A DNA stretch of 47,962 nt from positions 1 to 47,962 of the forward strand of contig CAZWRY010000007.1 in assembly GCA_964636505.1 (NCBI GenBank). The letters are read 5' to 3'. Shown piece after piece: positions 1 to 6,996 of the stretch. The stretch is from CAZSCF01 sp964636505. GTDB lineage: Bacteria; Patescibacteriota; Minisyncoccia; Moranbacterales; UBA2206. Position numbers and translations under genes: made by a program. The notes under the pieces are model-generated. The model had not been told where the DNA came from. It saw nothing but the letters and a program-made list of their open reading frames with translations, and made no database searches. Within the stretch, counting starts at the first letter, position 1; every line of letters starts with the position of its first letter.

Positions 1-55
1 CCTTTCGGGTACCAGCTCCTAAGGCTGGCGTGTCTGCCAATTCCACCACCGCGGC
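1..55 (-). tRNA. tRNA-Leu (anticodon TAG), cut by the window edge
   Basis: Read on the minus strand, this has the acceptor start GCCGCGG, a D-arm, and an anticodon stem CCAGC/GCTGG around loop CTTAGGA, giving anticodon TAG (leucine). The variable arm, T-arm and 3' acceptor strand lie beyond the left edge, so CCA status cannot be seen. A leucine tRNA should have a long variable arm, and the visible part is consistent with one beginning. Confidence 0.88.
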
Positions 56-104
56 ATAAGGGCACATTTTATATTACATTTTTATGTCAATTTTTGCAAC
101 TGTA

Positions 105-1820
105 CTAGAGATTGTGGACTATTTTTATCAGATCGGCATTAGTCGGATCTAGGGCCAATGCTTTCTGAAAATATTTTTTAGCTTGAATTTTGTTGCCTTG
201 CTGTCTATAGACAATTCCTAAGTTATAGAGCAGATGGATATTGTCCGGATTTTTTTCTTCGCCTTTTTGCAAAAATTCAATAGCCTTATCAAGCTTTTTC
301 TGTTCGGTTAAGATTTTAGCTAAATTGTTATAAGCGGGAACAAAAAAAGGGTTGATATCAATAGCTTTTTGATAAACGGACACTGCCTCTTCAGTTTTTC
401 CAAGGGCGGTCAGAGAATTGCCCATGTCGTACCAAGGCTGAAAAATATCAGCGTCAATTCGGATAGCTTTCTGGTAAGTGTTTATTGCTTCTGAATTTTT
501 CCCAGCCTCAGAATAAGCCATGCCCAGGTTTGTATAAACCCGACTTGAATATCCGCCGAGAGAAACATTTTTTTCATAGAAAGCTATTGGATTTTGCCAA
601 TCATTGTTTCTGATAATGGTTCTTGTGCCTAATCCCAAAATAAAAATAGTCAGAAGTGATAAAATAGATAATTTAACTATCTTGGAACTTTTTTGAAAAT
701 AATCAAAAAGTGGGATCAGAAAACAAATCAAAAGTCCGATTAGCGGAAAATACAGCCAGTGTTCATAAAGAAGACCCTGGATAGGATAGATATAAAAGGA
801 AGGAAAGAAAGTAATCCAAAACCAAAGTAGCCCAAAGGCCATTATTTTATTTTTTTTGAGTGAAAAAAATATAATTATGACAGAAGACAAGGTGAGAATA
901 AACCCAAAGATAACAGAAAAATCAAAAAATGATTTTGGCAAAGCAATTGTTTTTTCCATATACAATTTGGCTGGCCAAAACAAAAGACCGAAGTAAACCG
1001 AGAGGCCCTTGAAATAGCTGAGTAATTTTTCTCCGAAATTAGCCGCTCCGATATTATTCGGCTGGCCCAAATCAAAAGTGTCGGTGAAATGCAAGAGAGT
1101 CAGGCGCAGAACGAAGTAGATAAGCGCCAGAACGAAAAAAGGCAAAATAATTCTTAGTTTATTTTTCCAATCGTCTAATATTTTTTCAGGAGAGATAGTT
1201 ATAAAATACAAAACAAGAAGAGCTGGAAAAACAATGGCCCTTTCTTTGGTCAGAAGAGCCAAGCTAAAAAGCAAAAGGGAGAAAAATAAATATTTGGAAG
1301 AAGCTTTTCCTAGGATATATTTCAGAAAAAACCAAAAAGAGAAAAGTAAAAAAGCAGAATGCATCGGGTCGGCTCGGCCGGCGACATAAGCCACAGCTTC
1401 GGTTTGAAGCGGGTGGACTATGAAAATAAGGGCGGAAAAAAAAGCGGCTAACTTATTTTTAAAGAGCTTAAGGATTATTAGATAAACGAGCAAGGCAGAC
1501 AAAAAATGCCAAAGGAAATTTTGCAAATGATAAATAAAGGGACTTAGCTTAGCTATGTGGTAATCTAGAGAAAAGGAAACCAGTAGCATTGGACGCCAAT
1601 AATTATCTTGAATGCCAGATCCGGCAGTTAAATTTTCAGAAAAATACTGAGGAAAATAATTCCAATTGCGAATATACTGATTATTTACGATGCTGTCATA
1701 ATCATCCCAAAAAAGCTGATTATTTAAAGTATTGGCATAAAGAACAAAACCAAAAAGAAAAATTGCCAAAGCAATTTGCCAGGCCTTCATTCTTTCAAAA
1801 AGAATTTGAATTCTTTGCAT
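105..1820 (-). CDS. GT-C-type membrane glycosyltransferase-like protein with C-terminal TPR repeats
   Basis: A 571-residue integral membrane protein. An Asp pair in the first extracytoplasmic loop (FWDDYD, residues about 37-42) and a later HPLQTEAVAYVAGRAD segment (about 136-151) are typical of GT-C enzymes of the PMT/TMTC group, which transfer sugars from lipid carriers. About ten hydrophobic helices are followed by four TPR units from about residue 430 (for example NLGMAYSEAGKNSEAINTYQ). This architecture is common in Patescibacteria and points to modification of exported proteins or glycans. Substrate and activity are inferred. It follows a 99-residue gene by 3 nt and is likely cotranscribed with it and the gene before that. 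Confidence 0.72.
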   Translation of the reverse strand: MQRIQILFERMKAWQIALAIFLFGFVLYANTLNNQLFWDDYDSIVNNQYIRNWNYFPQYFSENLTAGSGIQDNYWRPMLLVSFSLDYHIAKLSPFIYHLQNFLWHFLSALLVYLIILKLFKNKLAAFFSALIFIVHPLQTEAVAYVAGRADPMHSAFLLFSFWFFLKYILGKASSKYLFFSLLLFSLALLTKERAIVFPALLVLYFITISPEKILDDWKNKLRIILPFFVLALIYFVLRLTLLHFTDTFDLGQPNNIGAANFGEKLLSYFKGLSVYFGLLFWPAKLYMEKTIALPKSFFDFSVIFGFILTLSSVIIIFFSLKKNKIMAFGLLWFWITFFPSFYIYPIQGLLYEHWLYFPLIGLLICFLIPLFDYFQKSSKIVKLSILSLLTIFILGLGTRTIIRNNDWQNPIAFYEKNVSLGGYSSRVYTNLGMAYSEAGKNSEAINTYQKAIRIDADIFQPWYDMGNSLTALGKTEEAVSVYQKAIDINPFFVPAYNNLAKILTEQKKLDKAIEFLQKGEEKNPDNIHLLYNLGIVYRQQGNKIQAKKYFQKALALDPTNADLIKIVHNL

Positions 1821-1823
1821 TTT

Positions 1824-2123
1824 TTATTCAAGAAATGTTTTTAGCCTGCGGACCTCTTCCTTGAGCGCCCCGCTATTTTCATATTCACCATGATGTCGCG
1901 TGTCTTCTCCGTAGGTTTCCTTTTTTTGATCCAGATGAATATTGAGAGTCAAATCTGAGCCATTAAGTCTGGCATAGATGTGAAATCTGGGATAGCCAGA
2001 ACTTCCCATGGGACGAATAAAACTCATTTCACCGCTTTCTTCAACTTTATGTTGGAAGATGTATCCTAGTCGTCGCATAGTATTTGTGGGATTTTCTTGG
2101 ATATTTTTGGCTTCTATTATCAT
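1824..2123 (-). CDS. Small conserved hypothetical protein
   Basis: 99 residues, soluble, with no signal peptide or membrane segment. The middle (SGYPRFHIYARLNGSDLTLNIHLDQKK) looks like a compact beta-rich fold, and the C-terminus (EEVRRLKTFLE) like a helix. I do not recognise a family. It sits 4 nt after the upstream 216-residue gene and 3 nt before the GT-C/TPR gene, so all three probably share one transcript. Tight spacing and absence of frame damage support a real gene. Confidence 0.6.
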   Translation of the reverse strand: MIIEAKNIQENPTNTMRRLGYIFQHKVEESGEMSFIRPMGSSGYPRFHIYARLNGSDLTLNIHLDQKKETYGEDTRHHGEYENSGALKEEVRRLKTFLE

Positions 2124-2127
2124 ATGA

Positions 2128-2778
2128 TTAGTTTAAAACTTCTTCAGGTAAATTTTTTAATATGCTAATGACCTTTTCATTTTTTTTGAGCTTTTCAATA
2201 ACCTTGATGATTTCATCGGCTTTATCTTTGAGAAAAAATTGCTTGGTAAAAAAGATATGCATGGATTTGGTATCTGGCTTGCGTTCAATATATTTAGCTA
2301 AAATAGCATACCAGAATTCAAATGTTTCGCGTGGAACATTGATATCAAGATCGGCTTTGGGGGCGTTGTTAAAATAGAGACCGAGCTTTTCCCAGTTATT
2401 ATACTGGTCATAAAGCAGCTCATCTTCAAGAAATTTTGATGGCAAGGACCAAATGTCAGAAGTATCTTCCAGGGAATAAAACTTTCTGTTTTTTAAAATT
2501 TCTTCTCTTTTCATGTCACAATAAATATGAAATTTCCAACCAGCCTGAAAGGCAGTGAGTCCGGTAAAATCCAAATTTATGGAGCTGGTGTTTTTTTGCA
2601 AAATATTTTTTTTCAGAATTTCATCCGGAACGTGAGTATCTTTTCTTTTGATATTTTCGCTCACTCTGCGGATGTCAGGGAAAAGGCAGCCCAAAAGAAA
2701 CTCATCCTTGTTGATGTTGGATGGATTTTTTTCAAAATATTTTTTGGCGTAAATGATGTGAGAAATTGGAGCAGCCAT
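2128..2778 (-). CDS. Hypothetical protein resembling zinc-dependent phospholipase C-like proteins
   Basis: 216 residues. The N-terminal HIIYAKKYFE, the GCLFPDIRR segment, HVPDE and FQAGWKFHIYCD are arranged like the scattered His/Asp ligands of Zn-dependent PLC-like (S1/P1-fold) proteins, but the match is from memory of the pattern and no catalytic role is claimed. The peptide NVPRETF in the C-terminal half is the translation of a degenerate ParB-site-like palindrome, the same motif that is abundant in the ligase gene at 5.4-6.9 kb. It is first gene of a three-gene minus-strand operon. Confidence 0.5.
   Translation of the reverse strand: MAAPISHIIYAKKYFEKNPSNINKDEFLLGCLFPDIRRVSENIKRKDTHVPDEILKKNILQKNTSSINLDFTGLTAFQAGWKFHIYCDMKREEILKNRKFYSLEDTSDIWSLPSKFLEDELLYDQYNNWEKLGLYFNNAPKADLDINVPRETFEFWYAILAKYIERKPDTKSMHIFFTKQFFLKDKADEIIKVIEKLKKNEKVISILKNLPEEVLN
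2333..2348. promoter_or_regulatory. Degenerate parS-like palindrome inside a gene
   Basis: TGTTTCGCGTGGAACA differs from the symmetric site TGTTCCACGTGGAACA, repeated in the ligase gene, at two positions. It encodes NVPRETF in the minus-strand gene. Whether it binds ParB is inference. Confidence 0.4.
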
Positions 2779-2833
2779 TTTAGTTTGTGGTTAGTAGTTG
2801 GTAGTTTTTGGAATTTTTTTGGGTGTTACGTGA

Positions 2834-2858
2834 TGTAATCCATTTTTAATGGATTACA
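2834..2858. terminator. Hairpin 3' of tRNA-Val
   Basis: A perfect 11-bp stem, TGTAATCCATT / AATGGATTACA, with a 3-nt loop lies 7 nt beyond the tRNA-Val CCA end. The short T-run falls on the plus strand rather than the minus, so it may act as a processing or RNA-end-protecting hairpin instead of a classical terminator. Confidence 0.4.
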
Positions 2859-2865
2859 TTTTATG

Positions 2866-2942
2866 TGGTGGACAATACTGGACTCGGACCAGTGACCTCA
2901 CCGATGTGAACGGTGCGTTCTAACCAGCTGAACTAATTGTCC
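2866..2942 (-). tRNA. tRNA-Val (anticodon CAC), CCA encoded
   Basis: The complete cloverleaf reads on the minus strand: acceptor GGACAAT/ATTGTCC, D-arm, anticodon stem CACCG/CGGTG with loop TTCACAT (anticodon CAC), T-arm CTGGTCCGAGTCCAG, then discriminator A and encoded CCA. Its 5' end is 4 nt after the cca stop codon, so it is probably processed from the same transcript. Confidence 0.93.
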
Positions 2943-2946
2943 GCTT

Positions 2947-4395
2947 TTATTTTACCCAATGCTTCTTTTTGATTTCTTTGTCATCTTCTTCCTTTTTTTC
3001 TTCTATTTTTATTTTAGCCATTTGACGCAGGGTGTCCAAATTTTTTTTGTATAGTTCTTTCGCGCGTTTGATGAGATAATCCTTTGTATTCTTTTTGGAA
3101 TCTTCAATAACTTCAGCCAAGAGCACATCCAGAATCGTTCCAATTTTTGGTCCGGGATTTATTTCCAGTTTTTGCATTAAATCATTACCGTTAATTTTGA
3201 GCATCTTTACTGAAACTGCATCACAAGAAACTTTATCAATAATATATTCCAAGTGTCTGAGTTTATAGGGCTTAGCCTTGGGCGTTCCGCTGCCAAGTCT
3301 GTCGGCAATTCGCAGATCAATTAAATCCTGCATATTTGAAGGACCAACTCTTTGGATTAATTTTCGCACAGAGCTTTCTGTAACTTCATCAGGATTGTAG
3401 TAGAACATATGATTATCAATAAGTAGACTTACCTTATTAATAATGTCATTAGAAAATCGGAGGCGTTGCAATATTTTTTTGGCTACCCTGGCACCGACGT
3501 GGTCATGGTTATAGAAAGTGGCGAATTCTCCTTCACCTCTTTTGGTTTGCGGTTTAGCGATGTCATGAAGGAGCGCGGCCAAACGCACCTCCAATTTTTT
3601 GGAAGGACAAAATTTCAAAGACAACAAGTTGTGTTTGTAGATGGTATGAATGTGATGACGATTTTGCGCAACGCCATATCCATTTTCCAATTCTGGAATA
3701 ATAAAATTTAAGAGATTAGTTTCATGCAGCATTTCAATGCCTTCAGATGGCTTATCGGACAGAATAATTTTTACTAATTCATCCTTAATTCTCTCTAAGG
3801 CGATGTGCTCAATATTCTTGGAATTTTTTTTAATTGATTTAGCCGTCTTTTCTTCAATGGTAAAATCCAGTTGTGAATGAAATCTCACAGCTCTCATCAT
3901 ACGCAGAGCATCTTCAGAAAATCTTTCATCTGGATTACCAACTGTGCGAATGATTTTATTTTTAAAATCTTTTTGGCTAGAAAATAAATCAATAATTTCA
4001 AATTCTTTATTGCTGATTTTTAGAGCCAAGGCATTAATTGTAAAATCTCGGCGTTTCAAATCTTCTTCCAGTGTCTCGGCAAATTTAATTTTGTCAGGAT
4101 GTCTCTTGTCGGAATAATTGGATTCAATGCGATAAGTCGTAATCTCAACTACTTCTGATGTCTCTTCTCCTTTTTTGAGTTTTATGCCAACTGTTCCAAA
4201 AATATTTTCATAAAAGCTGTCGGGAAAAATTTTCATTATTTCTTCCGGCTTAGCATTGGTAGTCAGGTCCCAATCTTTAACTTCTCGCCCCATAAGTAAA
4301 TCACGTACGGATCCACCGACGATAAAAGCCTCAAATCCAGCTGCTTCTATTTTTGCAATAATCTCTCTTATTTTTTCTGGAATTTTATTTTCCAT
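2947..4395 (-). CDS. cca: CCA-adding tRNA nucleotidyltransferase with HD domain
   Basis: 482 residues. The class II polymerase head shows GGSVRD (27-32) and DWD (41-43), the metal-binding carboxylates, then RRDFTINAL in the neck and the DERFSEDALRMMRAVRF signature. A C-terminal HD domain follows (LLHDIAKP, then HDHVG), as in bacterial CCA enzymes that combine tRNA 3'-end repair with phosphohydrolase activity, followed by a Lys/Glu-rich tail. The gene sits between tRNA-Arg (7 nt upstream) and tRNA-Val (4 nt downstream) on the same strand, so its mRNA should be cut out of a mixed tRNA transcript. Other window tRNAs lack encoded CCA and so need this enzyme. Confidence 0.93.
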   Translation of the reverse strand: MENKIPEKIREIIAKIEAAGFEAFIVGGSVRDLLMGREVKDWDLTTNAKPEEIMKIFPDSFYENIFGTVGIKLKKGEETSEVVEITTYRIESNYSDKRHPDKIKFAETLEEDLKRRDFTINALALKISNKEFEIIDLFSSQKDFKNKIIRTVGNPDERFSEDALRMMRAVRFHSQLDFTIEEKTAKSIKKNSKNIEHIALERIKDELVKIILSDKPSEGIEMLHETNLLNFIIPELENGYGVAQNRHHIHTIYKHNLLSLKFCPSKKLEVRLAALLHDIAKPQTKRGEGEFATFYNHDHVGARVAKKILQRLRFSNDIINKVSLLIDNHMFYYNPDEVTESSVRKLIQRVGPSNMQDLIDLRIADRLGSGTPKAKPYKLRHLEYIIDKVSCDAVSVKMLKINGNDLMQKLEINPGPKIGTILDVLLAEVIEDSKKNTKDYLIKRAKELYKKNLDTLRQMAKIKIEEKKEEDDKEIKKKHWVK

Positions 4396-4402
4396 ATAAT
4401 TT

Positions 4403-4480
4403 TGGTGTCCTCGGCAGGAATCGAACCTGCGGCGGCCCGCCTTAGGACGGCGGCGCTCTAATCCACTGAGCTACGAGGAC
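4403..4480 (-). tRNA. tRNA-Arg (anticodon CCT), CCA encoded
   Basis: Acceptor GTCCTCG/CGAGGAC, D-stem GCTC/GAGC, anticodon stem CCGCC/GGCGG with loop GTCCTAA (anticodon CCT), T-arm GCAGG/CCTGC, then A-CCA. It lies between the HTH/endonuclease-like gene (3 nt upstream) and cca (7 nt downstream). Confidence 0.93.
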
Positions 4481-4481
4481 A

Positions 4482-4497
4482 ATTTAGTTAACTAAAT
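4482..4497. repeat. 16-bp perfect palindrome at the tRNA-Arg 5' flank
   Basis: ATTTAGTTAACTAAAT is fully self-complementary, includes the stop codon of the HTH/endonuclease-like gene, and begins 2 nt from the tRNA-Arg 5' end. It could be a binding or cleavage site, or RNA processing structure. Function unknown. Confidence 0.5.
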
Positions 4498-5113
4498 CTA
4501 ATATCTGGTCGGATGTTTTATTTATTAATGAATGGATTAATTTTAATGTGTTATGTCCACGTCTTACGGTTATTCTGCACATTCCATATCTAGTTTTTCC
4601 TCGTGTTCCACCATCATTAAAACGAACGATAAACTTGCTTTTAGAAATGCCTGTATTTTCCGACCAATATTTTAAGCATTCATTTTTATCCATTCCCGAA
4701 AAGTACCGTACAGTTATTTTAATAAAATCATCGGAAATATTAAGATAATTTCTTAATATTTTTAAATAAACTTGTATCATTTTTCCATCAGAATTAATAA
4801 ATTCACAAACCTTTTTACTACCCTCTCCCCAATAAAGCATTGCCAAAATTATGGCTAAGGTTCTGTCAGACTTTTGTAATAATTTTTCTGCTCTTTCTGC
4901 TGCTGCTTGTAAATTTCTTTCTTTTATTTTTCTACTTCCACCCCTCTTTGTTTTTAATAGTGGAAGATACTTCGGTAAAACCTTGACATTATGAACATGA
5001 TGCCAAACAGTAGTTCTAGGAACAGAAAGCTCTGATACTATTTCATTTATGCTATAACCAAATCTTCTTAACTTCTTAATTGAATTTATTTTTTGTAGTG
5101 AGTGTTTTCTCAT
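4484..5113 (-). CDS. HTH protein with homing-endonuclease-like C-terminal region
   Basis: About 209 residues from the ATG at 5113; a TTG five codons upstream overlaps the -10 box and is unlikely to be used. The N-terminus has a helix-turn-helix (GYSINEIVSELSVPRTTVWHHV). The rest contains AMLYWGEGSKK and a FINSDGKMIQVYLKILRNYL segment, the pattern of LAGLIDADG-type or WhiA-like proteins of unknown function, though a full catalytic motif is not obvious. The gene ends 3 nt before tRNA-Arg, and its stop region forms a 16-bp perfect palindrome. That invites the idea of a tRNA-adjacent selfish gene; a host regulator is equally possible. Confidence 0.55.
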   Translation of the reverse strand: MRKHSLQKINSIKKLRRFGYSINEIVSELSVPRTTVWHHVHNVKVLPKYLPLLKTKRGGSRKIKERNLQAAAERAEKLLQKSDRTLAIILAMLYWGEGSKKVCEFINSDGKMIQVYLKILRNYLNISDDFIKITVRYFSGMDKNECLKYWSENTGISKSKFIVRFNDGGTRGKTRYGMCRITVRRGHNTLKLIHSLINKTSDQILDLVN

Positions 5114-5119
5114 AATTCT

Positions 5120-5147
5120 AGTATACAATAATCATTAGAAACATCAA
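5120..5147 (-). promoter_or_regulatory. Promoter, leaderless type, for the HTH gene
   Basis: On the minus strand TTGATG is followed by a 16-nt spacer and TATACT. The -10 ends exactly 6 nt before the ATG, placing transcription start at the initiator A. No Shine-Dalgarno sequence is possible in that geometry. Confidence 0.6.
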
Positions 5148-5198
5148 GCACTCTTATTGGGAAAATGTAGTTTCTATTTATATATATTAAAATACGAT

Positions 5199-5222
5199 AA
5201 AAAAGCCTTTCGAAAGCTTTTT
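5199..5222 (-). terminator. Terminator of tRNA-Ala
   Basis: On the minus strand AAAAAGC, a TTTCGAAAG centre and GCTTTTTT form a hairpin ending in a T-run directly after the tRNA. Confidence 0.75.
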
Positions 5223-5223
5223 G

Positions 5224-5294
5224 TGGACCTATGGAGAATTGAACTCCAGACTCCTCCATGCCATGGAGGCGTAATACCACTTTACTATAGGCCC
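5224..5294 (-). tRNA. tRNA-Ala (anticodon GGC), no encoded CCA
   Basis: Acceptor GGGCCTA/TAGGTCC contains the G3-U70 wobble pair that identifies alanine tRNA. Anticodon stem CCTCC/GGAGG surrounds loop ATGGCAT, giving anticodon GGC. After discriminator A the genome reads CAA, so CCA must be added after transcription. Confidence 0.9.
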
Positions 5295-5366
5295 AAAATT
5301 ATTTTAAATTACTTTATTTGACAATGTCTCAATGATATCAGGTTTTTGTGTTTGGTCAATATGGGA

Positions 5367-5372
5367 TATAAT
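5367..5372 (+). promoter_or_regulatory. -10 box, leaderless type, of the ligase gene
   Basis: TATAAT ends exactly 6 nt before the ATG, the same geometry as the promoter at 5120. The -35 (TTTTTG/TTTTGT) is weak. No Shine-Dalgarno sequence precedes the ATG. Confidence 0.55.
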
Positions 5373-5378
5373 TAAAGT

Positions 5379-6887
5379 ATGCAAATTATAAGCAAACTTT
5401 GGAACAATTTCAAAACTCAACCGGATATCTGGTTCTTTTATGGGTTTCTGCTGACATTTACTCTTTCAATTAGAAACGTCTTTACCTTTTTTCCAATACT
5501 AGATAATTTTAATGAATATACGGGATTCTATTTATATTTGTCAGATATTTTTTTAATCTTAACCCTAATAGCATGGGGCTCATCTATGCTATACAATAAA
5601 AACATACTATTGTCAATAGACAGACTGAAAAAGTGGTATGTGCTGTTACCGCTTTTGATTGTCGCTTGGGCTTTTCTGTCTGTTTCTTGGGCAAATAATG
5701 AGGAGATTGCATTGTTTAGATCAATAAAACTCCTGGAATTTTTTCTGCTTTATTTATTTGTCATATTTAGGGTAGAAAATTGTTCCACGTGGAACAATTT
5801 GTTCAAAATCATAATGGTTGTAGGTGTTTTTCATTCAATAATCGCAATTTTACAATTCATTTTTCAAAAATCAATTGGCTTTTTTTGGCTTAAAGAAAGT
5901 CTTATTTCTTCGGATATCCTGGGCGTGGCTAAAATAATAGTTGACGGAGAAAAAATAGTTAGATCATATGGCTTGTTTCCACATCCAAACATCCTAGGTG
6001 GTTTTTTGTTGTTTTCTATCGTTATCACAATTTTATACCGAAGAATGTTCCACCCCAGTACAAATGTTCCACGTGGAACATTGTACGGGGCAGGCGTGGA
6101 ACATTATATCGGGCAGGCGTGGAACATTATAGTGCTTTGTCTGGAACTTTTGGCTTTATTTCTGACATTTTCTAAATCTGCTATTATTGGTCTTGGTCTG
6201 GCTCTGCTATATTTATTTTTTATAAATGTTCCACGTGGAACATTTATGGTTCACCTAAAAAAACAAGCTAAATGGCTGCTTTTAGGAATTTTATTGGCCT
6301 TGACATTTTTGTTTGTTATAAGGGTTAATTTAAATATTTTTTTTACTCAGAGTCTTGAAGAAAGGGGTATCTATCAAAATGTTTCACGTGGAACAATTTC
6401 AAATAATTTAATTTTAGGCGTGGGAAATGGGCAATTTGTTCTGGGTATGCAAGATTATTTAAAGCAACTTTTGGATTTCTGGCAATTTCAGCCTGTTCAT
6501 AATGTTTACTTGCTTATTTGGTCAGAATTGGGACTGGTTGGTTTTATATTGCTTCTATTTTGGATATTAAAAACTGTTTGTGATAAAAATGTTCCATCTC
6601 AGTACAAATGTTCCACTTCAAAAGAAAATAAATTTTTCCATCCTGATACGAATGTTCCACGTGGAACATTCTATTGGACAAGCGTGGAACAGTCTGTTGC
6701 TGCGGGGCAGGCGCGGAACATTCTATGGGACATGCGTGAAACATTTGTATGCGGGACTTATTTTAAAGCAATACTTTTAGGGCTAATGTTTATTATGCTG
6801 TTCGATCATTACTTATGGGATATTCAACAAGGACAGATATTGCTATGGATGACACTGGGTTTTGTGGTAGGCCTAAGAAAACATTGA
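5379..6887 (+). CDS. O-antigen ligase/polymerase family membrane protein carrying parS-like insertions
   Basis: 502 residues with about ten membrane helices. RSYGLFPHPNILGGF, LLALFLTFSKSAIIG and the late PVHNVYLLIWSELGLVG segment are characteristic of Wzy_C-type O-antigen ligases, which join glycans on lipid carriers to acceptors on the outer face of the membrane. Loops between helices are swollen by peptides NVPRGT, NVSRGT and CSTWNN, each the translation of a 16-bp palindrome, all in frame. The two largest inserts lie after the fifth helix or so and in the last long loop. The insertions avoid predicted helices, so the protein may still fold. Glycan substrate is unknown. Confidence 0.78.
   Translation: MQIISKLWNNFKTQPDIWFFYGFLLTFTLSIRNVFTFFPILDNFNEYTGFYLYLSDIFLILTLIAWGSSMLYNKNILLSIDRLKKWYVLLPLLIVAWAFLSVSWANNEEIALFRSIKLLEFFLLYLFVIFRVENCSTWNNLFKIIMVVGVFHSIIAILQFIFQKSIGFFWLKESLISSDILGVAKIIVDGEKIVRSYGLFPHPNILGGFLLFSIVITILYRRMFHPSTNVPRGTLYGAGVEHYIGQAWNIIVLCLELLALFLTFSKSAIIGLGLALLYLFFINVPRGTFMVHLKKQAKWLLLGILLALTFLFVIRVNLNIFFTQSLEERGIYQNVSRGTISNNLILGVGNGQFVLGMQDYLKQLLDFWQFQPVHNVYLLIWSELGLVGFILLLFWILKTVCDKNVPSQYKCSTSKENKFFHPDTNVPRGTFYWTSVEQSVAAGQARNILWDMRETFVCGTYFKAILLGLMFIMLFDHYLWDIQQGQILLWMTLGFVVGLRKH
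5781..5796. promoter_or_regulatory. parS-like palindrome, site 1
   Basis: TGTTCCACGTGGAACA, a symmetric variant of the ParB site consensus TGTTTCACGTGAAACA and, except for its last base, equal to the Pseudomonas form. It encodes CSTWNN in the ligase. Confidence 0.6.
6046..6126. repeat. parS-like cluster A: one full site flanked by half-sites
   Basis: The full site TGTTCCACGTGGAACA is at 6065-6080. A left half-site TGTTCCAC lies at 6046, and right half-sites GTGGAACA at 6096 and 6119, so half-site orientation mirrors about the full site. GGGCAGGCGTGGAACATTAT is directly repeated. GTAC-containing spacers on the two sides are also complementary, giving an extended imperfect palindrome. Confidence 0.7.
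6227..6242. promoter_or_regulatory. parS-like palindrome, site 3
   Basis: An exact copy of TGTTCCACGTGGAACA, encoding NVPRGTF in a loop of the ligase. Confidence 0.6.
6380..6395. promoter_or_regulatory. parS-like palindrome, site 4 (hybrid)
   Basis: TGTTTCACGTGGAACA: the left half equals the general bacterial parS consensus, and the right half equals the local variant. It encodes NVSRGT. Confidence 0.6.
6590..6743. repeat. parS-like cluster B: one full site and five flanking half-sites
   Basis: Full site at 6653-6668. Left-type half-sites lie at 6590 (TGTTCCAT) and 6609 (TGTTCCAC); right-type half-sites at 6684 (GTGGAACA), 6713 (GCGGAACA) and 6736 (GTGAAACA). All left-type copies lie left of the full site and all right-type copies right of it, forming a 154-bp imperfect palindrome within the coding frame. 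Confidence 0.7.
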
Positions 6888-6912
6888 CAAAATACATAAA
6901 ATATTTTATAAT
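6884..6912 (+). promoter_or_regulatory. Sigma70-type promoter of murI
   Basis: TTGACA, 17-nt spacer, TATAAT: a perfect consensus promoter whose -35 overlaps the stop codon of the ligase gene. The roughly 78-nt leader contains a 7-bp hairpin GATTATT/AATAATC. Confidence 0.85.
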
Positions 6913-6996
6913 ATAAAAAACAAAAGACAAAGCAGATTATTGCAAAATAATCAAACTATATTATACTTAATGTACTTAATTTTTATCTCATAAAAA

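Noticed and set aside
5302..5324. Promoter for tRNA-Ala (TTGTCA-17-TAATTT)
   Set aside because: It would start transcription inside the tRNA, so it is not called.
6046..6743. CRISPR array
   Set aside because: Repeats are palindromic, irregularly spaced and in coding frame; spacers are not uniform and no cas genes occur.
6544..6780. Frames with MFHVEHS peptides on both strands of the ligase
   Set aside because: They are other-frame readings of the parS-like palindromes.
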